DNA of 64,000 bases from Hymenopus coronatus (Eukaryota > Arthropoda > Insecta > Mantodea > Hymenopodidae), in contig CM060883.1 in the NCBI GenBank assembly GCA_030762935.1, positions 32,234,501 to 32,298,500 of the forward strand, read 5' to 3'. The number at the start of each line of letters is the position of its first letter. Position 1 is the stretch's first letter. Below are positions 34,629 through 46,428 of this stretch, one piece after another. The position numbers were made by a program, and so were the translations under genes. The notes below the pieces were generated by a model. That model was not told the DNA's origin, did not search any database, and saw nothing but the letters and a program-made list of their open reading frames with translations.

Positions 34629-35428
34629 GTAATGTGTTACATTCATATGACTTTCTATACACTTAATGTTAATCGTGAAAAAAGTAGTAGAAATAGTCTT
34701 ATTACTTGCTTCCTTGAAGTAGAAGCGAAATAAGGGAGTATCATAGGTAAAAATGATAGTCAAAAGCTGGTTACTATGTGACTGAAATTCCTTTGTTTGT
34801 ATGGACAGGAGTTGACAAATTCCTGTATGAGAAAAGTTAGTTTTTTAAAGCTGAAACCAAAAAACAAAGAATATCTAAAAAACGATCAACTCCATGAAAA
34901 ATGTATATAACATAAATTGTGTGCTTTACCGTGCTCTACATTTTTGAGTAGTAAGTTGTTATCTATCTGTTACGGTTTAGCAGTTATGCAAAATTCCGTA
35001 AATTTCATCCAGAATAAAGTACTCTTCAGAGGCTATTCCCAAAAAGTTCAAGATATACCTTTTATTTGTCAGGTAAATATGTTTAATATTCAAAATTTTA
35101 ATCAAAATTTCGAAAAAAAGTTCCATGTAAAGGGTAGTTGGGGGTGGGGGATTTTTCTCAAAATTTTCATGTCGCATTCCTGGAAGATACTAAACTTAAA
35201 TACCAAGTTTGGTATTTTGCCTACTTTTCGTTTTTGAGTTATCGTGTTCACAGACACACGGACACACACACACACACACAAACACGGACCTTTTTCCGAA
35301 AATACTTTTTTTGGATACAGAGGACCCTAAAACATATATTTCCGGTGAAATCTCGATATCGAATTTTTGGGTGGAGTGCAATATCTTCTCTATACACTAT
35401 GTACATAGTACGTATAGAGAAAGTAAAA
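34629..35428 (+). mobile_element. HPE, near-complete copy
   Basis: Starts AATGTGTTACATTCATATG with a small deletion after the left end, and ends CGTATAGAGAAAGTAAAA. Short CA tract at 35257-35284. Confidence 0.92.
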
Positions 35429-35430
35429 GC

Positions 35431-35952
35431 ATATTCTTCAATAGACTCTCATAATCAAGAGAAGCATTAGCAGAAATTACTTGCTTCCTTATAAGTAGAA
35501 GGAAAATAAGGGAATACAATTGGCTAAACGATACTCAAGTGTTTAGAAAGCCCGGTTGCCATGTAATTGAAATCCGTTATTTTAAATCTAAAACAAATAA
35601 CAAGGAATATCTCAGAAATGGTGAATTCCACGGAAAAACATAAATGAGATAAATTGTGTGTTTTAACGTGATTGACATTTTTTCTGTAGTAAGTGTGTGT
35701 CTATCTCTTACAATTTATCATTTAAGCAAAGTTCAGCAAAACTCACTCAGAATAAAGAAGTCCTTAGAGGCTATTCCAGAAAATTTAAGATATACGCTTT
35801 AATTTACAAACAAATGTCTTTAATATACAGAATTTTAATAATAATAATCGTTACAGCTATTTTTGAGGAAATCCAACATTTTCGAAATTTTTTCCATGTA
35901 AAGGATAATTTCGGGTGGGACATTGTTTTTTAATCTTCATAAATCTACAAAA
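35431..35952 (+). mobile_element. HPE, left two thirds
   Basis: Begins at TATTCTTCAATAGACTC just inside the left end and stops at TTAATCTTCATAAATCTAC, before the microsatellite. Joined to HPE copies on both sides. Confidence 0.83.
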
Positions 35953-35953
35953 A

Positions 35954-36478
35954 TTTGACGTGTTCCATTCATATGACTTTCTCCACCTGTTCTGCAAATA
36001 AACTGCTTATAAAAGAGTTTAGTTCTTTCTACTTCATGCTAAGAGATAACCAATAGCTGAATTGCCTTCTTTATAAATACAAGGGAACTAAGGGAATGCG
36101 CTATGCTGAAGCAATAGTCAACGACTGTCTCTTTGAGAAAAGTATAAGTATTTTGAAACCAATAACAAAGAACATCTCGGAAATAGCTTCTCACCAAAAA
36201 TGTAAAGACATACGCTTTGATGAGATGTAAATTTTTTGTTTAGTACGTTTTTGTGTAAGTCTTATAGTTTACCAGTTAAGCAAAAGTCATTCATAATGAA
36301 GAGGATTTCAGAAGCCATTCCCAGTAAATTAAATTTATACACTGTATTTGTCATGTAAATGTCTTAAATATACAGTAGTTTAATCAAAATCGTTGCAGCC
36401 AATTTTGAGAAAATCAAAAATGTTGGAACTTTTCCCCTGTAAAATATAGCTTGTTTGGAGGTGATTTTTTCGTTTTTT
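35954..36478 (+). mobile_element. HPE, left two thirds
   Basis: Starts TTTGACGTGTTCCATTCATA and stops at GGAGGTGATTTTTTCG before a T-run. Faces the following minus copy, forming an inverted pair. Confidence 0.83.
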
Positions 36479-36491
36479 TTTTTTTTTTCGA

Positions 36492-37256
36492 TTTTTACTT
36501 TCTCTAGCTTGCTAGAACAATGTACATAGTGGATAGAGAAGGCATTGTATTACACCCAAAATTCGAGGTAGAGATCTCACCGGAAATGTATGTTTTGGGG
36601 TGCTCTTGTGTCCAAAAATAGATTTTAGAAAAAGGTCCGTGTGTGTCTGTGTGTGTGTGGTCTGTATAACTCAAAAACAAAAGACCGTTAAATACCAAAC
36701 TTGCTATCTTCCAAGGATGCGACACAAAATTTTCAAGAAAATCTCCCCCACCACAAACTATCCTTTACATGGAAACATTTTTGAAAACTTTGATTCCCTA
36801 AAAATGACTAACCATTTTGATTAAACTCCCGTATATTAAAGATATTTACATCCCAAATAAAATATATAGGTATCTTGAATTTTCTGGGAACGGCCTCTGA
36901 AGACCTCTTTATTCTGGATGAATTTTGCCGAATGTTACTTAACTGCTAAACCGTAAGAGATAGACAAAAGCTTACTGCACAACAAATGTAGATCTCGTTA
37001 TAACAACACAATTTATGTTATATACACTTTTTCGTGGAGTTGATCGTATTTGAGATATTCTTTGTTATTGGTTTCAGCTTTAAAATACTGATACTTTTCT
37101 CTTATAGGAATCTGTCAATCCTGTCCATACAAACAAAAGAATTTCAGTCACAAAGCAACCAACTTTTAACTGTCACTTTAACCTATGGTGCTCCCTTATT
37201 TCGCTTCTACTTACAAGAAATCAAGTAATAAAATTATAGTAATAGAGAAAGTCATG
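36492..37256 (-). mobile_element. HPE, near-complete, type 2 hairpin
   Basis: Starts ATTTTTACTTTCTCTAGC with a TAGC-type palindrome and ends TAGAGAAAGTCATG. Short GT tract at 36638-36660. Confidence 0.9.
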
Positions 37257-37362
37257 ACTCAAACATTTATTTCCGGTGAAATCTCTGTGTCGAATTTGTG
37301 GGTAGAATGCAATACCTTCTCTACCTACCTTGTACATTGTGCACACGTGCCAGAGAAAATAA
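37257..37362 (+). mobile_element. HPE right-end fragment
   Basis: Begins ACTCAAACATTTATTTCCGG (downstream of the microsatellite) and runs through a GTACATTGTGCAC-centred palindrome to AGAGAAAATAATA. Confidence 0.82.
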
Positions 37363-37837
37363 TACGATGTACCAGAAAAACCATTAAAATTAATGTGACG
37401 CACACACGACACGATATGCACGGTATATTGCGGTAAATATATTTGGGCATCCCTGAACTTTTATTAAAAGCGATTTTATTCGTGCCATAATCACAAGAAA
37501 CATCACTGGAGGTTAAGTAAAGTAGAGCCTTTAAAGCTAGCACAAATTGAGGATAAGCGAGGAAACGAGAAAGAGGAAGAGATGAATCACTATCGAAAGA
37601 GAAAGGCATTTCCTTCGCCCCATAGCACTTCCTTCGTGAATGAGTGAGCATTTGCTCCCGTGTATGTGGAGACAGTTTAATAAAGTCTCAAGTGGAACAT
37701 TCACAAGTGCTTGCCTATAACATGCAACTTGGTACGCAATTGGCCATGATACCACAATCTGCTCCTTCATCCAGATGCTGCATCAACTTTTCTAGCATAC
37801 TTTCTGGAAGATGAGTCCCCCGCGTATTACCAACCGT
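37363..37837. other. Unassigned DNA
   Basis: About 0.47 kb. Opposed short open frames, none recognised. Confidence 0.3.
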
Positions 37838-38495
37838 ATTACTTTCTCTAGTCCGCATGTACTATGTACATAGTGCATAGAGAAGGTATTGTATTCCAAC
37901 TTGGCATTTAACTTTCGTATCTTCCAAGGACGCGACGCGAAAATTTCTAAGAAAATTCCCCGACCACCAACTACCCTTTACATGGAACAATTTTCGAAAA
38001 TTTTGATTTTCTTAAAAATGGCTCTAAGGATTTTGATTAAAAATCACATATGTTAAAGCTATTTACATCCCGAATAAAATGTATATCTTGAATTTTTTGG
38101 GAATAGCCTCTGAATACTACTTTATTCTGGATGAATTTTACATAATTTTCCATAACTTCTAAGCCTTAATAGATGGACAGAAACTTACCAGACAAAAAAT
38201 GTAGAGCATGTTAAAACACACAAATTATATACTTTTTTCGTAGAGTTGATCGTTTTTTAGATATTCCTTGTTATTGGCTTCAGCTTTAAAAAACTTGCCC
38301 TTTTCTCATACAGGAATTTGTCAACTCCTGTCCATACAAACAAAGCAACTTCAATTCTACTTACAAGGAAGCAAGTAATAAGACTATTTCTGATAATGTT
38401 TTTCTCGATTAGCATGAGGTAAATAGAATTTTTAACAATAATTTGTTGCAGAGATATAGAAAAAGTCATGTGAACGGAACACTTCAGATTTTTTA
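37838..38495 (-). mobile_element. HPE with microsatellite region deleted, type 2 hairpin
   Basis: The palindrome ACTTTCTCTAGTCCGCATGT is followed directly by CAACTTGGCATTTAAC, so about 130 bp including the microsatellite are gone. Ends CATGTGAACGG...CTTCAGATTTTTT. Confidence 0.9.
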
Positions 38496-40080
38496 TTTTG
38501 TTATTTAGTTGATGTCTGAAAGTTATCTTTTTTTAACTTCTTTTTTTTGACTAAGTTGGGTCAAAAGGAAATGTATGTAGCATTAGCACAAATTAGTTTT
38601 GAGGAGAGTGGGAAGATGTGAACAAGGAGGGTTTGGTGAATGATGAGATCTCATGTCCTCAAGACTTTGAGAAATGTCAGATCTCAGGAGGAAAATCCAT
38701 CAGCCAGTGCTTGCAATTGGTCAGATCAAGAACTTCACAAAAACAAGCACAAATTCTGGAGCTCAGATATCTTTCACTGGCCCTCTGAGAATGCCATGCT
38801 TAAGAAGTTTGGAGTAGAATTTATGGGTCTGTACAGAGACAGGTAATTCATATAGAGGAGTTGAAGTTTCCCTATGACAGGTTAAGTCAAAATAGATTTA
38901 AAATATTAAATCAAGAATCCATAGTAAAAGGAATGGGATTTTCGATTACTACTTAAATAACATAATTTGAAGACAATTTAAAACACAGCAAGAGTGGTCA
39001 TTAAAATGGTGAACTCTCTTTGTAGTGTTCCTTGTAACAGATCGCGTAGTGCTTTTGTTCAGTCAAGTTAGGAAATGTATTTAACAATTGATTTCATACT
39101 TCTCTTCCTGATCCTGTTTACTCATAATGTGAACTCGAAACTTAAAGAACATATATCTTTTTTTTCTCCATTTCCTACATTTGAACTTCGAATTAACAAA
39201 AGCTAAAAATCTGGGCCCCTAAGCGTGCACTGCATCGCTCTAGATGTAAAATACGACTTTTTGAGCAATAACACTGTCTCTCTCCCTCTTCCTCACCTTC
39301 CCGATATTTTTTTCTCACTTTAATTGACTCGAACCGATGCACGGTGCACAGTACGCGGTACACCTCGGTTTGCACGCCTAAGGCTCCGGTATAAATGGAC
39401 AGGAGCATGCTTATTAATAGACAACGCCTAACAGTAAATCTTTTTTTGCATTTTTTCCATATTGAAAAATGCTTCATAAGATGAAACGTTTTTACTGATT
39501 TGTTTCAAAAATGTTGAGCGTATCTCAATGGAACATTAAAGAGAATTCCACGTACTTTTTTTTCTGGAAATAATAATCCAGTTTTCAAAAACGTAATTAA
39601 CTTTCGAAAATCTCAAAAAAAGTACAAAAAGTATAGTTTTGTATACAATAATTTGGGGTTTGTATATAAAATATACGATAGATGTATTTGTACTGTAAAA
39701 CTTGATTTTTTTATTTATTTTCAGTTATTTATCGCGATTACAAAAACAAGGGGGGGGGGAATAATTATGACATTTAATGATCAGTACTATACAGCATTTG
39801 GTTAACAGTTGACTATCTCTGTTCTCTTTGTATCTATAACGAAAATTGTATTGCAGCTATTTTTGCGATGATTTACCTCACACTGAAGCTCTTATACCAA
39901 AGATATACACTATGATTATTCAAAAGTATAACACATTATTTTAGTAAGCATTTATCTTACAAAAAGCTTTAGAAGCAAAAAATATCAACAGGTAGCAGTG
40001 ATTCAGTAAAAGAGTTCAGAGAAATTGCTTCACAATTTGAATACATAAAGAAACATATTTTTTAAAAATGTTTTGCATAT
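38496..40080. other. Unassigned DNA, 1.6 kb
   Basis: Contains a 68-codon frame (38640-38846) preceded by a pyrimidine-rich tract ending CTAAG (38557) and followed by CAG/GTAATT (38842), which together could mark an exon; the product is unrecognised. 39193-39477 (-) is another unrecognised frame, rich in KKYREGEEEGER. G-run at 39751-39759. Confidence 0.3.
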
Positions 40081-40886
40081 TTAATTTTTCTACACATACT
40101 GTGTACATAGTGCATAAAGAAGGTATTGCATTCCACCGAAAAATTCACCGAAAATACACTTTTAAGGTCCCTTGTATAAAAAGAAGCATTTTTAGCAAAA
40201 AGGTCCGCGCGCGCGCGTGCGTGTGTCTGTGAACACAATAACTAAAAAAACGAAAACCTGGTATTTTCCAGCGATGAGACACAAAGATTCTGAGAAAAAT
40301 CCCCTCACCCCAAATTACCTTTTACTTGGAAAAAGTTTCGAAAATTTTGATTTTGTCAAAAATGGCTCTAACGATTTTGATTAAAATATGGTATATTAAG
40401 GATATTTACCTGCAAATAAAATGTATATCTTGGATTTTTTGGGAATATCCTCTGAAGACTATTCTGGAAGAATTTTACGAAATTTTGCATAACTGCTAAA
40501 CCGTAAGAGATGGAAAAAAAAACTTACCATACCAAAAATGTAAAGCATTTTATAAAACACAATTTATTTTATTTGTATTTTTTTCATGGAGTTGATCGTT
40601 TTTGAGAGACTCCTTGTTTTTGGTTTCAGCTTTAAAAATTATTCTTTTCTGATACAGGAATTTGTCAACTTCTGTCCATGCAAACAAAGGGACTTCAGTC
40701 ACATAGCAACCAGCTTTTGACTATCACTCCCTTATTTCGCTTCTACTTACAAGGAAACAACTAATAAGAGTATTTCTGCTATTTTTTCTGGATTAGCATG
40801 AAGTAAATAGAAATATAAGTTTTTTAACAATAATTTGCTGCAGAGATATAGAAAAAGTCATGAGAATGGAACACATCAGATTTTTT
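40081..40886 (-). mobile_element. HPE, complete copy
   Basis: Starts TTAATTTTTCTACACATACT with a palindrome and ends AGTCATGAGAATGG...CATCAGATTTTTT. The microsatellite is CG-rich (CGCGCGCGCG at 40205-40216). Confidence 0.9.
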
Positions 40887-41822
40887 AATACTGATTTTTA
40901 TATATTTTATAGATAACGAGAGTTCACGTAAATGCAACACATTACAATTCCCGGTATATATGGCTGTATCAGATCACTGCGTAAAGAGGCACCTAATTTC
41001 TCTTCTGCCACAAAAGGCAGACTCTTAAAGCTGCCATCTCTATTAAGGCTGCTCATTCTCGAGTTTAAAGACGGTGACGAAACAGAGCGAAGCAGCAGAA
41101 TGAGTGCTTTTAAACCAGATGTGCCCAGCAACAGGTGCCCTGTTCTGACCCCGTGCACTTCCTCTGACCCTACCGCAGAAGGGTGTTCAAACAAAGCAAC
41201 CACCTCTGAAGAATTCTTGCCTTGGCTGCGGAATTTGTGACGCGCACAAAGCAAAGTATGTGAAACTTCCTCAAGGCTCTCCTCCACTTGATCAATCTTA
41301 CACTTTGTGAACTGAAAATTTAACAATATCGAATCAAAAACCAATTAATTGCTGTGAGCACAACTAAACGATGGTTAATAACAACTGAGAACGGTAGCCA
41401 GAACAAGAACGACAAAGCTAAGATCTGCTCCATTTAACTTTAATTGCAACAAAGATGATTAATCAAGGCTTTTAGTATTTTAGTGGACTTTTTCTAATTT
41501 CGTATTACACTATCCTTTAACAATAAAACCAGGCTAGTTATAACTGCAGTATTTTTTTTAGAGAAAAAGAGCAAAAACCATGCAACTGCAGTCAAATGTA
41601 ACCCGGACAGCATCCAAGAGTGCCATCACACCGGTTATTTTACTTGGGCCCTCCCCATCCTTTACACTGCATTCGGTGGAACTCTAACTCGCAACCTTCT
41701 TTGAATGGATGGCCAGTCCACTTCGTATCGCTCTAACAATCGCAGCTATTTAAGTCGCTTCAGTTGTGATGCCGTGAAAGGGATATAAATACTGGTTTGC
41801 GAATTAGAGGAAGAACGACAGC
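40887..41822. other. Unassigned DNA with overlapping open frames
   Basis: A 145-codon frame on the minus strand (40907-41344) overlaps a 102-codon frame on the plus strand (40932-41240). The minus product is serine- and leucine-rich with no recognised domain. It may be an exon, a decayed transposon fragment or chance; higher GC than the surroundings keeps it notable. Confidence 0.3.
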
Positions 41823-41952
41823 TTTTAAAACATTTGACTATCACTTTAGCCTAGTGCATTCCCTTAGTTTCCTTCTATTTATAAGAACTAAGCAATAAGA
41901 TTATTCTGCTAATGTTTATCTGGATTAGCATGGTAAAGAAAGAAGAATACTC
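41823..41952 (-). mobile_element. HPE fragment near the left end
   Basis: TTTTAAAACATTTGACTATC through GCATGGTAAAGAAAGAAGAA, lacking the last about 70 bp. Joined head-to-tail to the next minus copy. Confidence 0.82.
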
Positions 41953-42845
41953 TTTTTACTTTCTCTAGCCCCGTATGTACAATGTACATAGGCATAGATA
42001 AGTATTGCATTCCACCCAAAAATTCAATGTCGAGACTTCACCGGAAATACATGTTTTAGGACACCCTGAATCCAAAAAAAAAGCATTTCCAGAAAAAGGT
42101 CCGTGTGTGTGTCTGTGAACAGGATAACTCAAAAACGAAAAGTAGCTAAAATACCAAACTTGATATTTAAGTTCAGTATCTTCCAGAGATGCGACACGAA
42201 GATTTTGAGAAAAATCCTCCCACCCCAAACTAACCTTTACATGGAACTTTTTTTCGAAAATTTTGATTTTCTTGAAAATGGCTCTAACGATTTTGATTAA
42301 AATATCGTATACTAAAGATATTTACCTGACAAATAAAATGTATAATTTGAAATTTCTGGGAATAGCTTCTAAAGACCCGTTTATTCTGGATGAATTTTGC
42401 TTAATTTGGCATAACTAATAAACCGTGAGAGATAGACAAAAACTTACTATATAAAATATGTAGGCCTTGTTAAAATACACAATATACATCATATACATTT
42501 TTTTCGTGGAGCTTATCGTTTTCGAGGTATTCATTGTTATTAGTTTCAGTTGTGAAGTACTTATACTTTTCTCAGACGGGAATGTCCGTTTTTCTTTTGT
42601 TCTACTCCTGGCCAAGAAAAGAAGCGACTTGTAATGACAATCGCATAGCGACGCTTTTAAAACATTTGACTATCGATTTAGCCTAGTGTATTCCCTTATT
42701 TTCTTCCTACTTATAAGGAACTAAGTAATAAGAACATTGTGCTGAATACCTCGATTAACAAGGTACAGAAAGAAGAAGAATCTTATGTAAGAAGTTTGTA
42801 GAACGGCTAGAGAAAGTCATGCGAGTGTAACACATAAGATTTTTT
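41953..42845 (-). mobile_element. HPE, complete copy, type 2 hairpin
   Basis: Starts TTTTTACTTTCTCTAGCCCC with a type 2 palindrome and ends with the variant AGTCATGCGAGTGTAACAC...AAGATTTTT. Short GT tract at 42103-42115. Confidence 0.93.
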
Positions 42846-42905
42846 AAGAAGTTTAGTTGTATAGGAGCTAGAGGAAGTCAGGTGAGTGTAACACGTTTTA
42901 TTTTT
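42846..42905 (-). mobile_element. Second copy of an HPE left end
   Basis: AAGAAGTTTAGTTGTATAGG...GGTGAGTGTAACACG repeats the last about 60 bp of the preceding element in the same orientation. Confidence 0.82.
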
Positions 42906-43403
42906 AATCTTTTGGTGCGATTTATTTTAGTGAAAATAGTTTGTCGATATCAACAATAGCATAGGAGTAACTACGAGTATTATTTAGGCGGTTATTTAAG
43001 TTGATGAAGCAGCAGCGGTGAAGGATGTAAAAGCAAGTAGAGGCAGGTAATTATCATGTAGATGGGCACGTGGCCTGCACGGAGAAAACTTTACCAGCTG
43101 TAAACCTCGCGCCTAATGTGCTAATGTGGCCGCAATTAGGTTTCTGCTGCCAACATCTTAAGAGGTACGTACCTATATGGTGTTAAAAAGGTGCCAAGGC
43201 TGAACAGTTACCTCGATCTATATCACTTCCTGATTATTATAGTTTGCACCTTCAAGTATAACCACTTGAAATCATAATGCAACATCGAACTGAATACATG
43301 TACTTTCCGAGAATTTGTCAAACTCTATGTAAAACATTTAAGGATTAACTTATTAGTGCATAAAGATTCTAATTTTAATATATAGAAAACACTATATATT
43401 TCC
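42906..43403. other. Unassigned DNA
   Basis: About 0.5 kb. Nothing recognised. Confidence 0.3.
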
Positions 43404-44221
43404 TGACTTTCTCTATACCTCTGTAACAAATTATTGTTAAAAAATTATTCTTCTATTTACTTCATGCTAATCGACATAAACTTACCAAAAATGGCCTTAT
43501 TACTTGCTTTCTTGGGAGTAGAAGGGAACCAAGGGAATACTCAATTCATCCCTCCCTTACTGATCCAATTCTAAAACGATAGTCAAATATTTTAAACGCT
43601 GGTTGCTATGGGATTGAAATTCTTTTGTATGGCTAGGAGTTGAAAAAATACCGTATAAGCATTTTAATCTGAAACCAATAACAAGAAATATCTTAGAAAC
43701 GGTCAGCTTAAAAAAACTACTATGTATATGATATAAATTATATGTTTTAACAAGATCTTCATTTTTTGTGCAGTAAGTTTTTCTCTATCTCTTACGGTTT
43801 ACCAGTTAAGCACAATTCGTCCAGAATTAAGAGCTCTTAAGAAGTTATTTCCAGAAAATTGAAGATGTACATTTTATTTGTGATGTAAATATCTTTAATA
43901 CGCGATATTTTAATCAAAATCGTTAGTCATTTTTAGGAAAATCAAAATTTTCAAGGGTATTTCTTGAAAATCTTGGTGTCGCATCCTTGGGAGATACTAT
44001 ACTGAAATGCCAATTTTGGTATTTAACGGATTTTTCGTTTTTGAGCTATGCTGTCCAAAGGCACACACCCACAGATATTTATGTGACAATGATTTTTTTT
44101 TTTTTTTTGTATTCAGGGGGTCTCAATACATGGATTTTCGGTGAAATCTCTGTATCATATTTTTGGGACAGCACAATACCTTCTCTATATTCTATGTAGA
44201 ACGTAAGTGTAGAGAAAGTAA
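43404..44221 (+). mobile_element. HPE, near-complete, left terminus missing
   Basis: Begins at GACTTTCTCTATACCTCTG (lacking TCTGATG...CACAT) and ends GTGTAGAGAAAGTAA. The microsatellite is lost (CAAAGGCACACACCCACAG). Confidence 0.9.
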
Positions 44222-44769
44222 CAAGAGATGTTACTAATTATGTATACTCATTTCTCACTTTTTTATTTGATAACGTATTCAAAATTGCATCAATTTTTCA
44301 TTTTTAAAAGCATATGTTTCAAAATTATTTAAATGCATTTAGTATAAGAATACAAGGGTAGTAATAATAAAAACAGAGGAGTCAGGAATCAAACCCAATC
44401 GAGGTCGATGAAATTTTTTAAGCAGAAAAATTTAAGAGGACAAGTCTTTCTAGAGGAACCTTAAGAACTGGTTCCCTTATTACAGTACAGGCAATTTAAG
44501 GAACCCGAAGTCAAAATCAGGGCATTTAACCGCCTTTCCCGCCCAGTGAATAACCGGTGGTCTATTATAAGTCACTGGAGGCGATGAGCTAATTATTCGT
44601 TACTCTGACATCTATGGACCACAATAGAAACACTATTGGTGACAGGAACTCTGTAAGAGGCACTTTTCTCCATTTGGAGATCATACATATTTTTTTAAGG
44701 ACAGATCCTTTCAACCATTTTATTTCATAGTTCACCATTAGCTAATCATTATGATTTTATTATTCCAGG
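44222..44769. other. Unassigned DNA, possibly the 5' part of the tigger remnant
   Basis: Around 44377-44400 the minus strand shows a weak B-box (GGGTTTGATTCC). No DNA-binding domain of the downstream transposase could be read. Confidence 0.3.
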
Positions 44770-45400
44770 TGTTTACAGAAGGTCGAGAAGCAAAAATGTA
44801 AGCTTATCTGACAAAAACTTCCGACATCTGTTATGGATCATAGTCCAAAACGGTGTACAGATTAGCTTTTCAATATGCCGTAGCATTAAGGAGACAAACT
44901 CAGGAGTCATGGCAAGACAAAAGTGTCTTTTGGTTCATTGCTTCTAAAGAGACAACCATCTCTTGATTGGGCATAACTTCCGCATTCAATAGAATAAATA
45001 TTGAGGCATTTGTAAATAATTAGAGAGCTGTTTTGGACCGTATCAGTTCTGGCGAGACATCTGGAACATGGACGATATTACCAATACGATTTTTCAAGGG
45101 TACAAAGGATCGTTACTTGAAGAAACTTAAATCAGACTAGGACAGTTGTGTCAACAGAGCGTGCCACTTACCCACTTTGCCAATGACAATCCATCAACTG
45201 GCAATACATTTCCACACTTCCTCGTGTTCCCACGTGTATCGTGATCAATGAACCACACGGCAGTGGAAGTACTGATCTTTCTGGCTAGATGGAAGAGGAG
45301 CAGTCCGTGAAACATGCAAAAATCTTCGTATTTCACACTAAAACTTCTAAAGGCAGACTATGTATTTTACTATTAGACAACCATCCTTATAGGGGGGAGG
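44770..45400 (+). pseudogene. Tigger/pogo-like DDE transposase, decayed
   Basis: Spread over three frames with stops. AFQYAVALRRQTQESWQ, then WFIASKETTIS and SAFNRINIEAF, match the helix-turn-helix-to-linker part of tigger/jerky transposases. RDIWNMDDITNT carries the first catalytic aspartate of the DDE_1 domain (family form IWNMDETG). THFANDNPSTGNTFPHFLVF, followed by PRV, matches the 'A..A.GN..PP.FVFPRV' block. LCILLLDNHPYRG carries the second aspartate. The third acidic residue and C-terminus are absent. At least two frameshifts and several stops make it non-functional. It ends abruptly at about 45400 and no terminal inverted repeats were found. Recognition is by motif order and spacing. 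Confidence 0.82.
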
Positions 45401-45928
45401 TTCCGATCTCTTCAGCTGCTCCGGTGTAGCGTTGCGGATCCTGAGTACCTGTGGTATTTCTGACGTTACTGGAAGTATGTCGGGGCGTTTGGATTAGGCT
45501 GAGACGGTGGTTCTATACCCATGGGAATTTGGGAACGTCTGGGCAGTGAGGCCTTGGCGGGATTGTGAGCGCCTAGGTGTTTTCCGGCCAGTAACTTGTA
45601 GAGCTTAGCAGATAGACTCTGGTAACTGTCATCCCCACCGAGATATTCGGTAGTCATCCTTCTATGGGGTTGATGCGCGTAAGTGGCGTATCCACTTTGC
45701 TCATTTGAAATCATTGGCGGCAACATTTTTTGAAGCGGGTATTGCAAAGCTTGAGCCCAGGTACGATAAATGTCTCAATATTTTTGGTGGTTATGTTGAA
45801 AAGTAACCATAAGTGTACAAATCTTTTAGTAATAAAATAATTGTTTTCTATGAGCTTGCCTTTTATTTATAACCTATCGGAGGTTTAAAAAAAAAAACAA
45901 CAAAAAACGCTCCTCGTAGAAGCATAAT
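45401..45928. other. Unassigned DNA, GC-richer, with a 93-codon frame
   Basis: A minus-strand frame (45466-45747) is proline- and serine-containing and unrecognised. It could be part of another repeat or the far end of the tigger element. Confidence 0.3.
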
Positions 45929-45995
45929 CTTTTTAACACTATTTTGTTGCAGAGATGTAGAGAAAGTCATGTAAATGGAACAGGTCAGATTTTTT
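45929..45995 (-). mobile_element. HPE left-end fragment
   Basis: TTTTAACACTATTTTGTTGC through GTCATGTAAATGG...GGTCAGATTTTTT. No body upstream. Confidence 0.85.
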
Positions 45996-46428
45996 ATTCT
46001 TATAGTACTAAATAAATGTAGCTTGGTTTTTACGTTTTAGATAAATACATTCGTGCCGTTACCAATTATAACATTTGGGGATTATTTAGCTAGGGAAAGT
46101 GCAGGTTTAAACACCCGTGGCGCAGCAAGTGACATTCATTTGTTAAATAACCTGAGCCAATGTTTCAAGTGGGATAAGCTGCAATCAGGAGATACGTTTT
46201 GATCACGGGCTCCATGATTTGAATACTGATAGGTTTTGTGATGTCCAAGTTTCTAATGGAAAAAGTTTTACAGTAGATTACGTTCTGTAATCAAGTTATG
46301 ACAAATCGTGCGTGCTCTACCCTATCCCTCATCCCAGGATCTGGTTTTGATTAAACTTTCCAGTGCGTAACCATGTTAACTCAGCTCGATGTTCTTTTCA
46401 CGAAAAGTACAAAACTGTCGCTTTGATT
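45996..46428. other. Unassigned DNA
   Basis: About 0.43 kb. Nothing recognised. Confidence 0.3.
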
